From Phytophthora colocasiae (lineage: Eukaryota; Oomycota; Peronosporomycetes; Peronosporales; Peronosporaceae): a stretch of DNA of 64,000 nucleotides. The notes beneath the pieces were generated by a model. It saw only the letters and a program-made list of their open reading frames with translations. It was not told where the DNA came from and did no database searches. Made by a program: the position numbers and the translations under genes. Numbering within the stretch: position 1 is the first letter of the stretch; each line of letters opens with the position of its first letter. Below are positions 52,343-64,000 of this stretch, one piece after another. Where the stretch lies: assembly GCA_018806915.1 (NCBI GenBank), contig JAGKQI010000047.1, forward strand, positions 1,550,001 through 1,614,000, given 5' to 3'.

Positions 52343-53031
52343 GGTCGGCGGCGGGCAGTGGGGGGACGAGGAAAAGCTTCTTCGGGCAAGGATGGACTGG
52401 CCGTTATCGGCCCTTGAAGTTGCCTCGAAAGTTTGCAAAGGCTACATACATACATACATACAGGAAGCATTGGATATTAGAACGGGGAAACGCTGGGCAG
52501 ACGCGGCGACCGGTTAGGCTTTGAGAAAAACCGAATGGGGGCGCACCTGATTTTTTGGCCTTCGTTTGCAGGCACTGACTGGTCCACCCCGAGGTGTGCA
52601 CGGCAGAGAGAGAAAGTATGTGAGCCCTCGAGTTGAGTTGCCTCGCAATGGCTTCAGAGTTCGTGGCGGGCCGACGCGAAAATTGCTGTGCTTGCCTCAC
52701 GAGGTTACTGCCGGGTTTTGCTGCTGCTGAACTGTGACTGGGTTGGCTTGTGTTCTGGTAGGGCCGAGAAGTGCAGGCAAAGCGCTCGAGCAAGTCGCAA
52801 CCAGGCCGAAATGCATCTGGCCCAAGTCACATGGCAAAAGGAAACAGCTACATGTACGCCCATGCGGTCAGGCGAGCATTTTAATGGACGCCGTGCAAGA
52901 AGGGGATCAGCGTTCCTTGAGGCAACGAAGCTGGTAGTGTGCGGCGATGGTAGGCGAAGTTGCCGGTGCCGCATCGATATCGAAACGCCGTAACGGCTTT
53001 CCTGTGTTATGCTACCGCGACCTTTCACGTT
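52343..53031. other. Upstream region of zinc-finger gene A
   Basis: Likely promoter and leader. A short (TACA)n repeat lies near 52444-52461. The hAT target duplication begins at 53032. Confidence 0.5.
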
Positions 53032-53568
53032 CGGATCCTCACACCTTGAACAAACCAAACCGAGGAAAGCGCTGAAATTTGGTTTGAACGTTACTTCCCC
53101 GTTGTTCTGAACCAAAACAAGTAGGTTTCGTGGTTTGGCTATGAAACCCATCCTGACTTCAAACCTGAACGGAGGTTTGGAGTTTCAGGTTTGGAGTTAC
53201 GGCTTTAAGTTGTAACAACGAGAGCACCTATTGGCTACTGTTCTTATCGAAGATATGAAACGCGAAACGACTCAAAGATCTTTCCAGAGCACTCGGCTCT
53301 GATCTCAGCTCACACTACATTTTGCAGTGCCCCCCCCAACTCAAGCCCCTACAACAGTTTCGCTACTATCGCGTTGTAGGCCCAACATCTTCTGTATCAA
53401 CCCTCAAAACAACAATTCAGCGTCTACTCCGCCTTCACCGTTCACAAGAACGGAGTCAACGCTCGAGAAGAAGATGCTGACATCGGTCCTGTGGGTAGTA
53501 CCCAGCAACCAGGTCATCCAGTACAGACAGTAGGGTCGGGGCCACTCACAGCACTCGTGGAGACGGCA

Positions 53569-55870
53569 ATGTCTGGCATGAACCAGCATACACCTGCGCC
53601 CGACCTTCCACCATCTGTCCATGGCAGCATTGTTGCTAGTTCAAGTTCGTCAGTATCTGTGCCGATGCACGTTACCCAAGCAATACGAAACTATGTGCCG
53701 CCAGAGGGGTTTAAGGTACTACCAAGACGCCGTGGTGAACGATCAATAATTCTAGACTGGGGGGTACGCGTTACTTCCACGCTTGAAGGCAAGGAATACA
53801 TTTGCTGGATATGCCAAGGAAGCCTCGAATGTCGTCGTGATAACAAGATAATTCAACTGTTTGGTAATACGTCTAAAGCTACCAAGCATCTTAACGACAA
53901 GCACATGTTGACAGCCAGTAAAATCACAGCCGAGAACACCAGGAAACGTAACCGAGCTAAGGAGCTAGAACGCATACGATGTGCTATTGCTGATGGAGCT
54001 GATAGCAGAAGAATGACATTGCTGCTCGAGACGCTGCGTGTGGTGAACAACAATCTCCCGTTTCGGTTCGGAGAATACGAAGAATCGGAATTGCTCGCAG
54101 ACTTGGTGGTTGCAGACGAGTTCCGAGCGACTCTCAATAACGACACAGTAACGCGAGCTATTGCTGAGCTTTATTCAAGCACACGACAGGCTATTCAATC
54201 CCATCTACAATGCAGCAGAATTAACAACGTGGCGTCATTCTCAATGGTGTGTGATTTTTGGTCTTCCAAGACACAGAGGGCGACCAAATATCTTGGTCTG
54301 AGGGTGTATTTTGTCGACAACAACTGGGAATTCCAGTCGATCCTTCTTGGTACTCGCCACTATGAACCGATGTATGGGGAAAGAAGCGCCGGAAGCCGTG
54401 AATCATTTAAGCGCTGGATTACAGAGCTACTAAAAGATTTTGGGCTATCCACGAAAGATTTTTACGGCTCCACTAGTGACGCTGGCCCTGATGTTAAGTG
54501 GATGATGACGAAGGGAATCGGTCTCCAATGGGAATGGTGCATACCCCACCTTACGAACGCTGCTACAAAAAACGCGTTTGGTATCACCCCTCAGCGAAAG
54601 ACCTCTAAGAACTTACCAGCCACCGAATTGGTTACTCGCATCAAAAGTACAACATACGCCGTTCGCTCCAACGCCTCAATGGGGAGTCTCTTCTCAGAAC
54701 TTTGTGAGATGGCAAACGCTGGTGCTACAACCAATTAATCGAACACAAAGAGCACTGATTCATGAGCTTCGCTAAAGTTGTCCGGCGATTGCTCGAAAAA
54801 TGGGACCAACTCGAAGATTGGTTCCAGGAACGTATTGACAAAGCTATTCGGGAGCGAAAATCAACACCAGAGCCACTTCCAATTGCTGACGACAAGTTGA
54901 GCCTGCTTCCAGCTGTATGGGCTTCTGAACCCTATCATGGCATTAAATGTCAAGAGTCAAAAGGAGGACACAAACCAAGTTGATGTCCTTTTGTCGATCT
55001 TTCGACTGCGCAAAACTATCCTGGATGAAACTCAGCCTCTCAAAGACAAAATGCGAGCCTCAACAGAAGCCCCACTTTTTACCAAGTCCGAGACCTTACA
55101 AGACTCGTGAAATCGACACGAGCACTACTTGCCAAGTTGTTCCATAAAAATTTCTTCGCTCGCTACACGGATAACGCACGGATTCGTGAGTCGTCTTTCA
55201 TCCCGGAAGTTCAGATGCTACTGCACGCGTCCCTAAAAAATCAAGACGTCAACCTAGCAAAGATCGTCCGCCTTTGCAACGAACAGTTGATCATCGACCC
55301 GGGCAGCCCCACCTGCGAAATGGATGAAGGCGCTGTTAGTCGAAATGTTGCTAGTGTGAAGGATGCCGTACTGAGGCGGTTGCGAGCGTTAATGTTGACC
55401 ATATCGACAAGTAGCTCTCAAACTTCAGCTCCAGCGAAGTGTACGGTACGCCCTCTAATTGCGAGATACCGCAGCAGTTGCCGTCCGGTTTCGAGTCTCT
55501 ATCATCATTTATCGAGTTCCCTTCCTTCCAGCCTGCTCAAGTATTTTCTGAGGAACTTATGGAATTTGCTGAAGAAGAGGCCGAACACGTGGAGCAGCGT
55601 AACGTTCACGAAGCACGCATTGATGAAGAGCTCGAAAGGTGGTTCTCCGATCCCAGTAGGCTGCTTACGACGACGGCCAAAACCGAATCAATTTTGCACT
55701 TTGGAAGCGCCAACATGATGAAAACAACTATCGACTATTACCTATCGCAGCACGGGTCATCTACGCAATTCCAGCATCTTCAGCACAGATCGAGAGGGAT
55801 TTCGGCATAAGTGGTATGCTTGTTACCAGCCATCGCACTAGTATTGGCGAAGCACAATATCGATATGTGC
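53569..55870 (+). pseudogene. hAT transposase, frameshifted
   Basis: The first part (open to 54738) has a BED-like zinc finger ('ICWICQGSLECRR...HLNDKH') and the hAT core start ('FSMVCDFWSSKTQRATKYLGL', 'CIPHLTNAATKNAFG'). After a stop, related sequence continues in changing frames: 'RRLLEKWDQLEDWFQER' near 54790, 'ILDETQPLKDKMRA' near 55015, and the C-terminal dimerisation segment with 'IPASSAQIERDFGISG' near 55760. At least three frame changes are needed. The open frame extends upstream of the ATG at 53569 to about 53380, so an upstream start or intron is possible. Confidence 0.88.
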
Positions 55871-56271
55871 TCCTTTTGAATCGGAATCGAAAGTTTGTCG
55901 ACGTGGTAAATTGCCCCGGCTAACAGATTCAGAGTTGGAGCAGGCAGTTCCGGCAAACGTGTTAGTCCCCCTGTCTTCATGTCAAGTCAACATACCATTT
56001 GCTGCACGATGGGAACGCGAGGTAGCGTCTTGTTTATTTGACAGTGAACTAGATGAGGATTGCCAAGATGAATAAAATGCATTTGGTGTTCTTTATTTTT
56101 TCTGAACCACCACGTACATCAAATTATGTATGTCAACTGCAATGTTAGAGCTGACCACGAACCTCAAGCTTCCAAGCACAAGTTGCGTTTGCAGCTTATA
56201 CTCCTTATCGAGTCTTTCTTGCTTCAGTGTTTGCGTTTCCGTAATTCTTTTTCACGTTTCGAAGCTCGCAC

Positions 56272-57850
56272 TTAGATTTGTTTCATCGCTGCTTCTCTAG
56301 CTGTAGTTAGAAGTCCAGCAGCTCGTTGGATTGGTACAGCGGTATTTCGTGGGATACCCGATCGTTGTTTGACGATCCGGCTTGGAATCGGTGAGGCTTT
56401 ATTATCCGTGCTGTGTTTGATTGGTGATGGGATCGTTGGTGACCGTGGCTTTCGAAGAAGAGCCTGTATTCCCAAGTTGATCTGATTAAGTGCCGTTAGT
56501 ATGGCAGTGTCACCGCTATCCGAATTTTCACAGAGTAGGAGCTCAACCTGTCCTTCTGACAAATGCTGATCGTCCTGCGAGGATGGATCACTTTCCGATA
56601 CCTGGTTGTCTACCGCGGATGATGAAGTAACTGGATGTAGATCGTCTTGCAACGATGAAGCGCTTTTCGGTACATGGTTGTCTACCATAGGTGATGTAGC
56701 CGGAGAAGTCAGTCCACTGGTTTTGGATCCAATACTTCGATAGTAAGATCATCTGTGTCTGTGTTATTGCAAGGCAAACTGATTTCTTGTGCATCTTGAT
56801 TTTCTATACTCGAAAGGCGAGTGTTCAAGCGATCGGCAGCTGCAATTAGCTGAGCCATTTGATGCCGCAATTTGCAGTTTCTTCTGGAAGACGCGGCCTG
56901 AAAATCACTGAGCTGCGATTGAATCTTTGCCTCAAGTTTAACTCTGTTGCTGTGAATATCATCAAAAGTTCTCGTTTCAGTGCCACTTTGTCACACTCAA
57001 TGTACTCGACATGTCACCGAAGCGTTCATCAAGCTTGCTGAGGGTCTGTAGGCGAGCGGCATCCATCGCGCTATTGATTCTTTGTTGTAGGCGCTCCTCA
57101 ACACTGCTGGCGTGTGATTTTGCCAGTTTAGCAGCTTGTCCCTGTAAATGTTTTTCTTGCTTGATCAAATGCGATTGCTGAGCGAGTTAGAAGCTTTTAC
57201 TTTCTGCCTCTACTGCCTTCTTCAGCTTGGCGTTTAGTCTTCTCTCAATCCACTCCGCTTGCAGGTCCGTAGCAGCCTCGAAAGCGTCGTGAGACGATTT
57301 AAGTGCTGCACCGAGGCGCAGCTCACATTCGGAAGCATGTGTTTTCTTGTGTTCATTTATCGCGCCCTCCATCGCCGTCAAAGTAGTGTTGACCTTTTGA
57401 CCAGCTCTATAGCAAACTTCTCAAATGATGTCTTCATACTTGTGTCGACGCGGTCATGAACATCTTGAACGGACACCAACAAGACGTGCATTTGTTTCAG
57501 CAGCTTGGCTATCGATTTGGATCTTGTTTGTCGCTTCCAAATGGACTTGGACATCTTCAAAGTACTTGCCTATACGAGACCCCCAAGCGCTTCTCTGTGT
57601 CCGCAGCCGTATGAATTGCGTGATCGTGAGCGTACTGAGCAACTTCAAGAAGCTTCTCATCCGTTCGTACTTGCGAATTTTGTAAGGCATGCCCCAGCTG
57701 CTCTACGACTCCGGCTCCATTGACAACGATGTCCTCTCGGAGTAATATCTGCTGGCGGCGCTCAATACAACCGGGATTCACAATAGTTTCTAGGCCTTGA
57801 CGGTCGTGAGAGACCACCAGCGCGCTGCATGCTGAGCTTGTTGTCTCCAT
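56272..57850 (-). pseudogene. Coiled-coil gene carried by the hAT element, broken
   Basis: Minus-strand open pieces (57850-57557, 57690-57454, 57560-57378, 57381-57187, 57168-56977 and 56688-56272) follow each other with frame changes. They have similar make-up: long charged helices rich in Glu, Lys, Gln and Ala ('KLKKAVEAESKSF', 'SSVEERLQQRINSAMDAARL'), then a Ser-rich region ending with 'RIVKQRSGIPRNTA'. No known domain. It converges with the transposase and lies fully inside the element, so it is either an element-encoded accessory gene or captured host sequence. Confidence 0.6.
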
Positions 57851-58039
57851 TTTCGTCAGATCCTACTGGTTTGAACCTGTGGAGGGGTTTGCACGATTCT
57901 GTCTCTTTGGTTTGGAGTTTTTTCTGAAACTCCTAATGAACCATAAAACGCATTCGAACCGGTTCGTTCCGTTACCCTGGTTTGGTTCATTAAGAAGAAG
58001 GTTTGGTTTGGTTTGGTTTGTTCAGGGCGTGCGGATCCT

Positions 58040-60934
58040 GTTGCTGTTGCTGTTGCTGTTGCACTGCAGGTCTTGAGAGCGCTGCTCATTGTCATGGCTA
58101 CACTTGCTTTTAGCCAGCTGGCGGTCTCGGCGGGCATATGCCTCCATGGCGCCAGGTTTTCTGAACCGCGGCAGCCTGACGACCAGCTGAGAGCTCCTGT
58201 TTACCAGCAGCAGGCTCGACTGCTGCTCAGTGAGCCCGAGCATTGTTCACTGTTCACTGCACGCATGATTGATGTCGGGGCTTACTTGGGAACCAAATAT
58301 CCGTCTCCAATGAGTACATTGGAAGTGATGTCGTTGCTGATGCCGGGCAGCAACGGGTGATGGTTCCGGCCCGCAGCGCCATACCTGAACATACACCAAA
58401 GGCTGTACACGCATGGCACTCTTGCGTCAACTCCGTCATCTGAGTCACGGCATTCTTGGTGAATGTTGGCTGCGATCTTGGAAGCCGCGGCAAACAGGGG
58501 CATGCAGCCTGCGACCAACACGCTATGTGACTTTTTACCGACGTCAAACAGAGAGAATCGTTTCGCAGCGAGAGCTCTCATGTGAGTTATCGTCGATAAC
58601 TTATCGCTACATGCGCTGCGAACCGCCCCAAAGCGAGTAACGGCCGCAGTCCCGCTTCAAACAAAGTTGTGGTGTGGGATCGGCCTACGCTAAGCAATAC
58701 GGCCAACGTGGCATTTATTACTTGCGCGGAATCTGCACGAGTCTTTCGCAAAGTCGGCGAGAGCGGGAGAGCAGCTTATAGGATATCATCTTGGTGAAGC
58801 CCGCGATACACTTGTACGAGATCACCAATGCTGAGCACTGGCACCCGCATGCATAGGCGTTGCTTGACTGCTGCCTGGCAATCCTTCCGCACGTTACACG
58901 AACGCTAGTTGCGCCATCCAAGCGCTACACTTGGTGTTCAGCGTCGAAGCCAGCAGAAAAATGCTACGTTGGCATTCCTGTTCAGAACTTTTGATAAGGA
59001 CTAGAACGTCGCGGTTCGTACTTGCTGCACTGCTGCAAGTCGCCTGCGCTTTCTGCTTGCAATGGATATCCATTGAATATTATTCAACGACAAGTCTTCC
59101 TGCTCAACGATTGCCAACACCGCCACGGCGCTGCACTGACTTCACAAAGCTTGAATTCTCCATCATCTCCACATCGTCGCGATGAGCGTGCCGCACGTGT
59201 ACGGGCCCTTGTCCAAGTTGAATGACTTGGCTGCGTTGCGTGTCGGGGCAAGGTGAAGAGCCCGGCCCAGCATCGCTCGCTCGCGTTTAGATGGACGAAA
59301 GACAACCAGCGTGAGTGACGTTTCCATCAAGCAAGCTGTCGGGCAGAGCGGAGCCAAAGCCGACTACGACAAGCACTGGCGGCACAAGTCTTGCTGCTGA
59401 CTGTGCCACGAACTCCCTGCTTTGGCTGCGTAGCCAGCTTGAAAAAGCGACGCAGGATCTTGCATTTTGCATTGGTATTTGTACATCCTTTCCCAGTCTT
59501 GCAGTGAAGGAAAAACATAAGATACCATATCATTTCTTATTTTACTTTTTTTTGCTGGACTCATGACGACATATGTACTAGCGTGACATTTGCGGCCCCG
59601 TTTGCTGCGAAGAACTGACAGCGAGTGAGAGCTGGACTGCAACTACGGCATTCTTCTGTGTGTTGATGGCCCCCCGGCAACAACTACAAAGTCCAAAGCT
59701 CTTGCCTGCGTGCACAGGAGACAATTAATTTTTGACGGAGCCTTTTCATGCAATTCATCTGCGAGCAATCGCGAGTGAGTAACGCTGCAATGCAACTCGC
59801 GGTGTTGACCCTTCAACTTTTAGGCTTTGCACGTCATGTTGCTGTTGCCGCGGAGTTTCGCCAATTAGCCTGCGCGAAGCCAGCCATCCAGCCAGTGGTA
59901 TACAGCACTGTATTTTCAAGGATGAACGCTGCCCGGAGCTGCTGGCCACCTACTCGCCATCGACGGTCTATTAGACCTGAGCCCGCGGGCGCTCTGTTTG
60001 ACGCATGGTTCTCATGATGATCCTCAACTTAGATCATGTGCTCTTCCACGGCGGTGCACAGTTGAACGTGTTTTTCTTCTTCGAAGGAAATATCAACGAA
60101 GCAGCTAGGTGAGCCGCCGCTGGCGTTCCACATCCAGTGCATCTTGCAGCGATTTTGTAAATTTGCTGTCACGAGGATAAGAGCAATAGGCGCGTGGACA
60201 GCCTGCGCGACCGTCGCTCCTTTCCCTGCCGCTCGCACTTCGAATCAAGAGCAAATGCCTCGGGATCGTTGTGCGTGCTCACGGTGACGAGAGACCACTT
60301 CCTTTTGAAAATCCCGGCACATTTTACATACAAAACGCAAGACCTTTTTCTGCCTTGGTAAACGATCAAGGCATATTACGATCCGCAGCACAGACAATCC
60401 AACAACACACAACAAAAAATCCGCAAACATTTTTTGCTCATGATACATGTACAGTACATGTACTCTGGCCTCTGCCGTCTGACCGAAGGCGCCAGTGCAG
60501 CACTCAACGGATCATCCCGTCCAGTCGTGGGTACCGACGTACGGCATCTTGCGCTGCCTCACGCCGTTCACATGGCGCCTCGAAGCAGGCACTCAGGTGC
60601 GCAGGTCTCCACGTGGCGCCCCCATTTGGTCATTTGTAGATTTCCTATCAGATAGCGACCGCTTGCGGCGACATCGACTGGGCGTAAGCTGTACCACTCT
60701 CTGAAGCCTATTGCGGGCTCGTCCACGCCCAGCTCCGTTTCTTCCCACCCCTGTCCGCGTCCAGCACAGTCAGCTCACCTCGGCAGCGGTCACAGCAGCA
60801 GCAGCAGCCCGACAATCCGCGAGTAGTAGGCCATTTCCAAATCCGGCGAGCCTTCCGCACGACAGATTACCAAAAGCCCCCCAACGCTTTGCTGCTCGCA
60901 GCATTCGTACCCTCAGCTTCCAGCCCCCCACAGT
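58040..60934. other. Intergenic region, no gene recognised
   Basis: Nearly 2.9 kb with only small overlapping frames. It starts with a (TGTTGC)n-like repeat just after the hAT element (58040-58060). A nested palindrome around TACATGTACAGTACATGTA lies at about 60443-60461. The final few hundred bases are Pro/Ser-codon-rich and probably form the leader of zinc-finger gene B. Confidence 0.5.
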
Positions 60935-61903
60935 ATGTTCGACCCGCGCATCTGCTCGCCTGACTCGCCCGTAGACTCCGCCATGTTCCCGCCCGTGTAC
61001 AACCGCTCGACGTCGTCGTCATCCACGGCCTCCATGTCTTCTTGCCCCGGGGACGCCCCCAGCACTGCTCCTCTGCCAAGCATTGGCAATAACAACTATG
61101 TAGTGAAAGACTTTAAGCCTGCCTCTTCCATTAAGCAGGAGGTGACGGCCGCTTCCTTTCTTGAACCTTTTGAGTTCCGGCCCACGAACCCAACACCTCG
61201 GGCCCAGAACGGGACCTCACTCAGTTCGGTGTTCGGGGACCAAGACCTCATCGACGCCATCATGTGCAGCCTCACTACCGAGCAGCAGAACAGCAACCAA
61301 AACGCCGCAGTGGCCAATATCGCCATCCCCGCCTTCAGCCCAGCGTTCGTCATGCCTCGACGCGTGATCCAGCAGGTTCAGGTTCCCCACCCGACGTCAT
61401 TCACAGCGTTGATGCAGCAGCGTCCCATCGGTGTGCCGATGCCCGATGGTCGCGTCAAGTCGACAATGGCCGGCCCGTGCCTACGCAAGCCCGGCACCTT
61501 CCTCAACAAGGACGGTCGCTGGATCAAGGGCAAGCCATGCCGAATGGAAGGGTGTGATAAGCGCGCGCAGTCTAATGGACTCTGCAAAGGCCACGGTGGC
61601 GGCGCGCGCTGTAGTTTTGCTGGTTGCAGCAAGTCTTCGCAAGGCGGCGGCTTCTGCCGTGCGCACGGTGGTGGTAAGCGGTGTATGCACGAAGGGTGCG
61701 AGAAGGGCACACAACGCAACGGCTTCTGCTATCTGCACGGTGGCGTACGGTCCTGCAGTGTAGAAGGCTGCGATAAGAAGGACCGTGGCAACGGCAAGTG
61801 CTTCTCGCACGGTGGTGGCCGCAAGTGCCAGGCACATATGTGCTTTAACACGATCCGGAGAGGAGCCTTTTGCGACCTGCACAATGGCAAGATCGCTAAG
61901 TGA
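60935..61903 (+). CDS. WRKY19-like Cys/His repeat zinc-finger protein (B)
   Basis: 322 residues, ATG at 60935. The N-terminal 190 residues are Ser/Pro-rich with an acidic-hydrophobic patch ('VFGDQDLIDAIMCSL') that could be a transactivation segment. Five tandem units follow from about residue 203: 'CRMEGCDKRAQSNGLCKGHG', 'CSFAGCSKSSQGGGFCRAHG', 'CMHEGCEKGTQRNGFCYLHG', 'CSVEGCDKKDRGNGKCFSHG' and a final 'CQAHMCFNTIRRGAFCDLH'. Order and spacing agree with gene A, so these are paralogues. Its N-terminus is much shorter than that of gene A. Probable nuclear regulator; target unknown. Confidence 0.82.
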   Translation: MFDPRICSPDSPVDSAMFPPVYNRSTSSSSTASMSSCPGDAPSTAPLPSIGNNNYVVKDFKPASSIKQEVTAASFLEPFEFRPTNPTPRAQNGTSLSSVFGDQDLIDAIMCSLTTEQQNSNQNAAVANIAIPAFSPAFVMPRRVIQQVQVPHPTSFTALMQQRPIGVPMPDGRVKSTMAGPCLRKPGTFLNKDGRWIKGKPCRMEGCDKRAQSNGLCKGHGGGARCSFAGCSKSSQGGGFCRAHGGGKRCMHEGCEKGTQRNGFCYLHGGVRSCSVEGCDKKDRGNGKCFSHGGGRKCQAHMCFNTIRRGAFCDLHNGKIAK

Positions 61904-63638
61904 AGAGAGGGATGAAGACAAATTCTACAGCAGAACTCGCCACGCACCAGCCCACTTAATTTAAGAGCTCGAAGATTGTTCAGCAAGACGTGGCGCGTTC
62001 GTTGATCATATAAACCCCAATACATACATTGTTCGGTGTCATGGTAATGCCGTATTTCACTACAATAGCTGTCAAGCGTGAACACCTTCACCCAGAGCTG
62101 AGCGAGGCGGCATCATGTCTGCTACGCTTGACCAGCCGGAATCGTCCTTATCCGGTAAGAAATTTTTCACAACGAGTACACCATGTGGTGCGTCAAGCAA
62201 AAGGACACGTCGATGCCGCAACTTGCCTGCAGAACTCAAGGCGATTTGATTGTCGATTGCCAGCCGGAAAGGTTGAAGCAGCGAGTATCACTCACACCAT
62301 ACACCACGAAGAGATGCAGGGCATTGCCAGGCTTGAGGCATCAGGAGTTGCAAGACACAGCAATATGCACCGACGGCGACATTGGAATCGTGCTCTGCTG
62401 ACGAGGATTGCAAAGCGAGTGCCAGGACTGCAAGTCCACTGTCTTCATGCGGATCCTGACCGAGTCGGCCGACGACAATGGCTGGGACGACATTGTCGGC
62501 AAAGTGACAGGTCTACGCCAAATCTGAGCGGATGTTAACGTGGGATGTCAGAGATCACTGCAGCGATAGCCTCGCGACTTCCACGATGAGGCATCCCGCA
62601 ATACAGTACATGTATGTATCGATGCCGTGTTGCTTTGCTCGCCGTCTTTACAGTCAAATCGCCCACCTCGCGGCGAGATGGATTCACCAAACTTTGGTCC
62701 AAAGCGGTTGCCGACTGCAACGGCAACTTCACCTTGGATATGACTTGGCAATTGAACGACGTTCGGCGCGGCGCATCTCGCCAGCAATCATCGAGCAGTG
62801 CAACTCGCGCGGCAAACGGCTGAAGCGCAAGAAAGCGTGATGGGAGGTGGGTGCAACACGCGTCATCGTGGTCACCAAGTGCGTGTTGCAGTGAAGTGCA
62901 CATGTACTCAGTACATGATGTAAACTTCACTACATGATGTACACTTCACGTATCGACTGCTCATTTTCTACTGAACGTTGTCCGCGTCACGGAACGTTGA
63001 TGCGAATGGGGCAAGTTGTTTAGTCTTCTGGTGGATTCTCATGCAACCGGTCGCCGGTTGATTGCCGGGTACGAAGTGTTCGTCCGCTTGACTGTGAGGT
63101 CGGAAGAACGAGGCCTGTCCCTCGCCTGTCCTTCGCACGACAATGTCGCCCCAAGGCATTGGAAGCGCCCTGCATAGCCCCGTCCATTTTGGGCATTGAA
63201 GTTCTCTTCATCCGACGGCATTAGAGACCTTTCGGAGCGGATGTTGGTTGTTGGTTGCGGGAACAGCGAGTACAACTGTCGCGTTCGTGCAACCCGCAAC
63301 CTGCAAATGCTTTTTTTCTTTCGGAGCTCTTTAGATGTGGGAACGGCTCTTCGTGACTCTTTATCACCTAAGCTCAGACACTCGAAGAACAGCGCGACCA
63401 AAGGATCATGCCACGAGTAACTAGACCACGAACGAGGGGCTTGGCAGCTCTCATGATGGCGCTGTACTATCATGATTCCAGCTACGATCACGCCTTGTGT
63501 GCTGCTTTGCTGGTCAGGCCTTCGGTAGAGCGGCCCCTTGTCCCTGACTCTCGCTTTAGCCCCGACACGTGTACGGATGCAAATGCGCTCGAAGACTACA
63601 GATTTTAATGCGATAAACTGATGCAGCTTACAGATCTA
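61904..63638. other. Intergenic region, possible old coding remnants
   Basis: Frames between 62029 and 62840 are open for 60-170 codons on the plus strand but show no known domain; one (62614-62823) reads like protein ('TKLWSKAVADCNGNFTLDM') and may be a remnant. A short imperfect tandem repeat of ACATGATGTAnACTTCAC lies at about 62914-62949. Confidence 0.4.
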
Positions 63639-63929
63639 TTACTGATTAAAGTTTGGACTTCCATTAAGCGTACCAGCAGCAGCCATGCTTTTCTGATGCT
63701 GCCAAACTTTGCCTTTAAAGGGCATGTCCTTGTTCACCTGGATGGCGTGTAAGTAGTCTTCATCGGGGCCAAATCGCTTGGGGAGTGTAGCAGAGCGATC
63801 CACAGCGGGGATAATTTCGTTTGCCGAGTGATCATCTCCGTCATCCGCACCTCCGTTCTTGTAGTTTGTGTCTAGCGCGGTCGCCTCTTGCCCAGACGAT
63901 AGCGCGGGGGAGAGTGTGGAGAGCGCCAT
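63639..63929 (-). CDS. Small hypothetical protein
   Basis: 96 residues, ATG at 63929, stop at 63639. It is polar and acidic in the middle ('GGADDGDDHSANEI') with a more ordered end ('FGPDEDYLHAIQVNKDMPF', 'GKVWQHQKSMAAAG'). No membrane segment or known domain. The frame is clean, with an ATG start. It could be a full small gene or the last exon of one that begins beyond the window edge. Confidence 0.5.
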   Translation of the reverse strand: MALSTLSPALSSGQEATALDTNYKNGGADDGDDHSANEIIPAVDRSATLPKRFGPDEDYLHAIQVNKDMPFKGKVWQHQKSMAAAGTLNGSPNFNQ

Positions 63930-64000
63930 GATCGAGTTCGAATTCTTTGCGATCTTCGAGCGGTGCGAGGCTAGACCTGTAGAACTTAGTGCAGCTCTTC

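Larger units (their letters stand above)
53040..58031 (+). mobile_element. hAT element with two decayed genes
   Basis: 4992 bp flanked by the 8-bp duplication CGGATCCT (53032-53039 and 58032-58039). The 22-bp ends match inversely at 20 positions (CACACCTTGAACAAACC and CACGCCCTGAACAAACC). An 8-bp duplication and the transposase type identify hAT. AAACC/GGTTT-rich strings fill both subterminal regions. The transposase (plus) and a coiled-coil gene (minus) converge inside and both carry frameshifts, so this copy is dead by itself. Confidence 0.93.

Noticed and set aside
62029..62538. 169-codon plus-strand frame
   Set aside because: No domain, competing frames, and codon pattern unlike nearby genes.

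Overview
The window looks like nuclear DNA of an oomycete, most likely Phytophthora or a close relative. Genes are mostly intronless and packed into islands. The set of families (three RWP-RK factors, two C-H repeat zinc-finger genes of the WRKY19-like type, phytochelatin synthases, a Ser/Thr-rich membrane protein) fits that lineage, and the islands are separated by nested transposons. No database search was run; all identities rest on motifs read from the sequence.

Layout. 1-2.9 kb: RWP-RK gene A. 3-17.6 kb: a transposon nest with a TA-flanked MITE, a Mutator-like (MULE) transposase, an 8.5-kb Ty3/gypsy chromovirus with nearly identical LTRs and a 5-bp target duplication (itself interrupted by a Tc1/mariner-type MITE), and a SET-domain methyltransferase gene. 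18-25.9 kb: RWP-RK gene B, a third MITE, a mucin-like single-pass membrane protein, a PDZ protein and a fourth MITE. 25.9-28.9 kb: a complete piggyBac element with an intact DDD transposase. 29.8-39.9 kb: an acidic protein, a large membrane protein with ankyrin repeats and two TIR domains, and an LRR/EF-hand protein. 39.9-43.2 kb: a 1.3-kb near-perfect inverted repeat (foldback-like). 43.7-52.3 kb: RWP-RK gene C, two phytochelatin synthases in divergent orientation around a four-exon ORC2 gene, and zinc-finger gene A. 53.0-58.0 kb: a hAT element with an 8-bp target duplication, a decayed transposase and a decayed coiled-coil second gene. 60.9-64.0 kb: zinc-finger gene B and a small hypothetical gene.

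The host genes suggest transcription control (RWP-RK, C-H repeat proteins), metal/thiol chemistry (phytochelatin synthase), replication initiation (ORC2) and signalling (ANK-TIR, LRR/EF-hand, PDZ). The most distinctive protein is the 1250-residue four-helix membrane/ankyrin/tandem-TIR protein: TIR1 keeps the Glu of the plant-type catalytic motif, while TIR2 appears to lack it. Other points of interest are the duplicated genes in inverted orientation, the accessory genes of the hAT and gypsy elements, and a SET gene lying next to a MULE.
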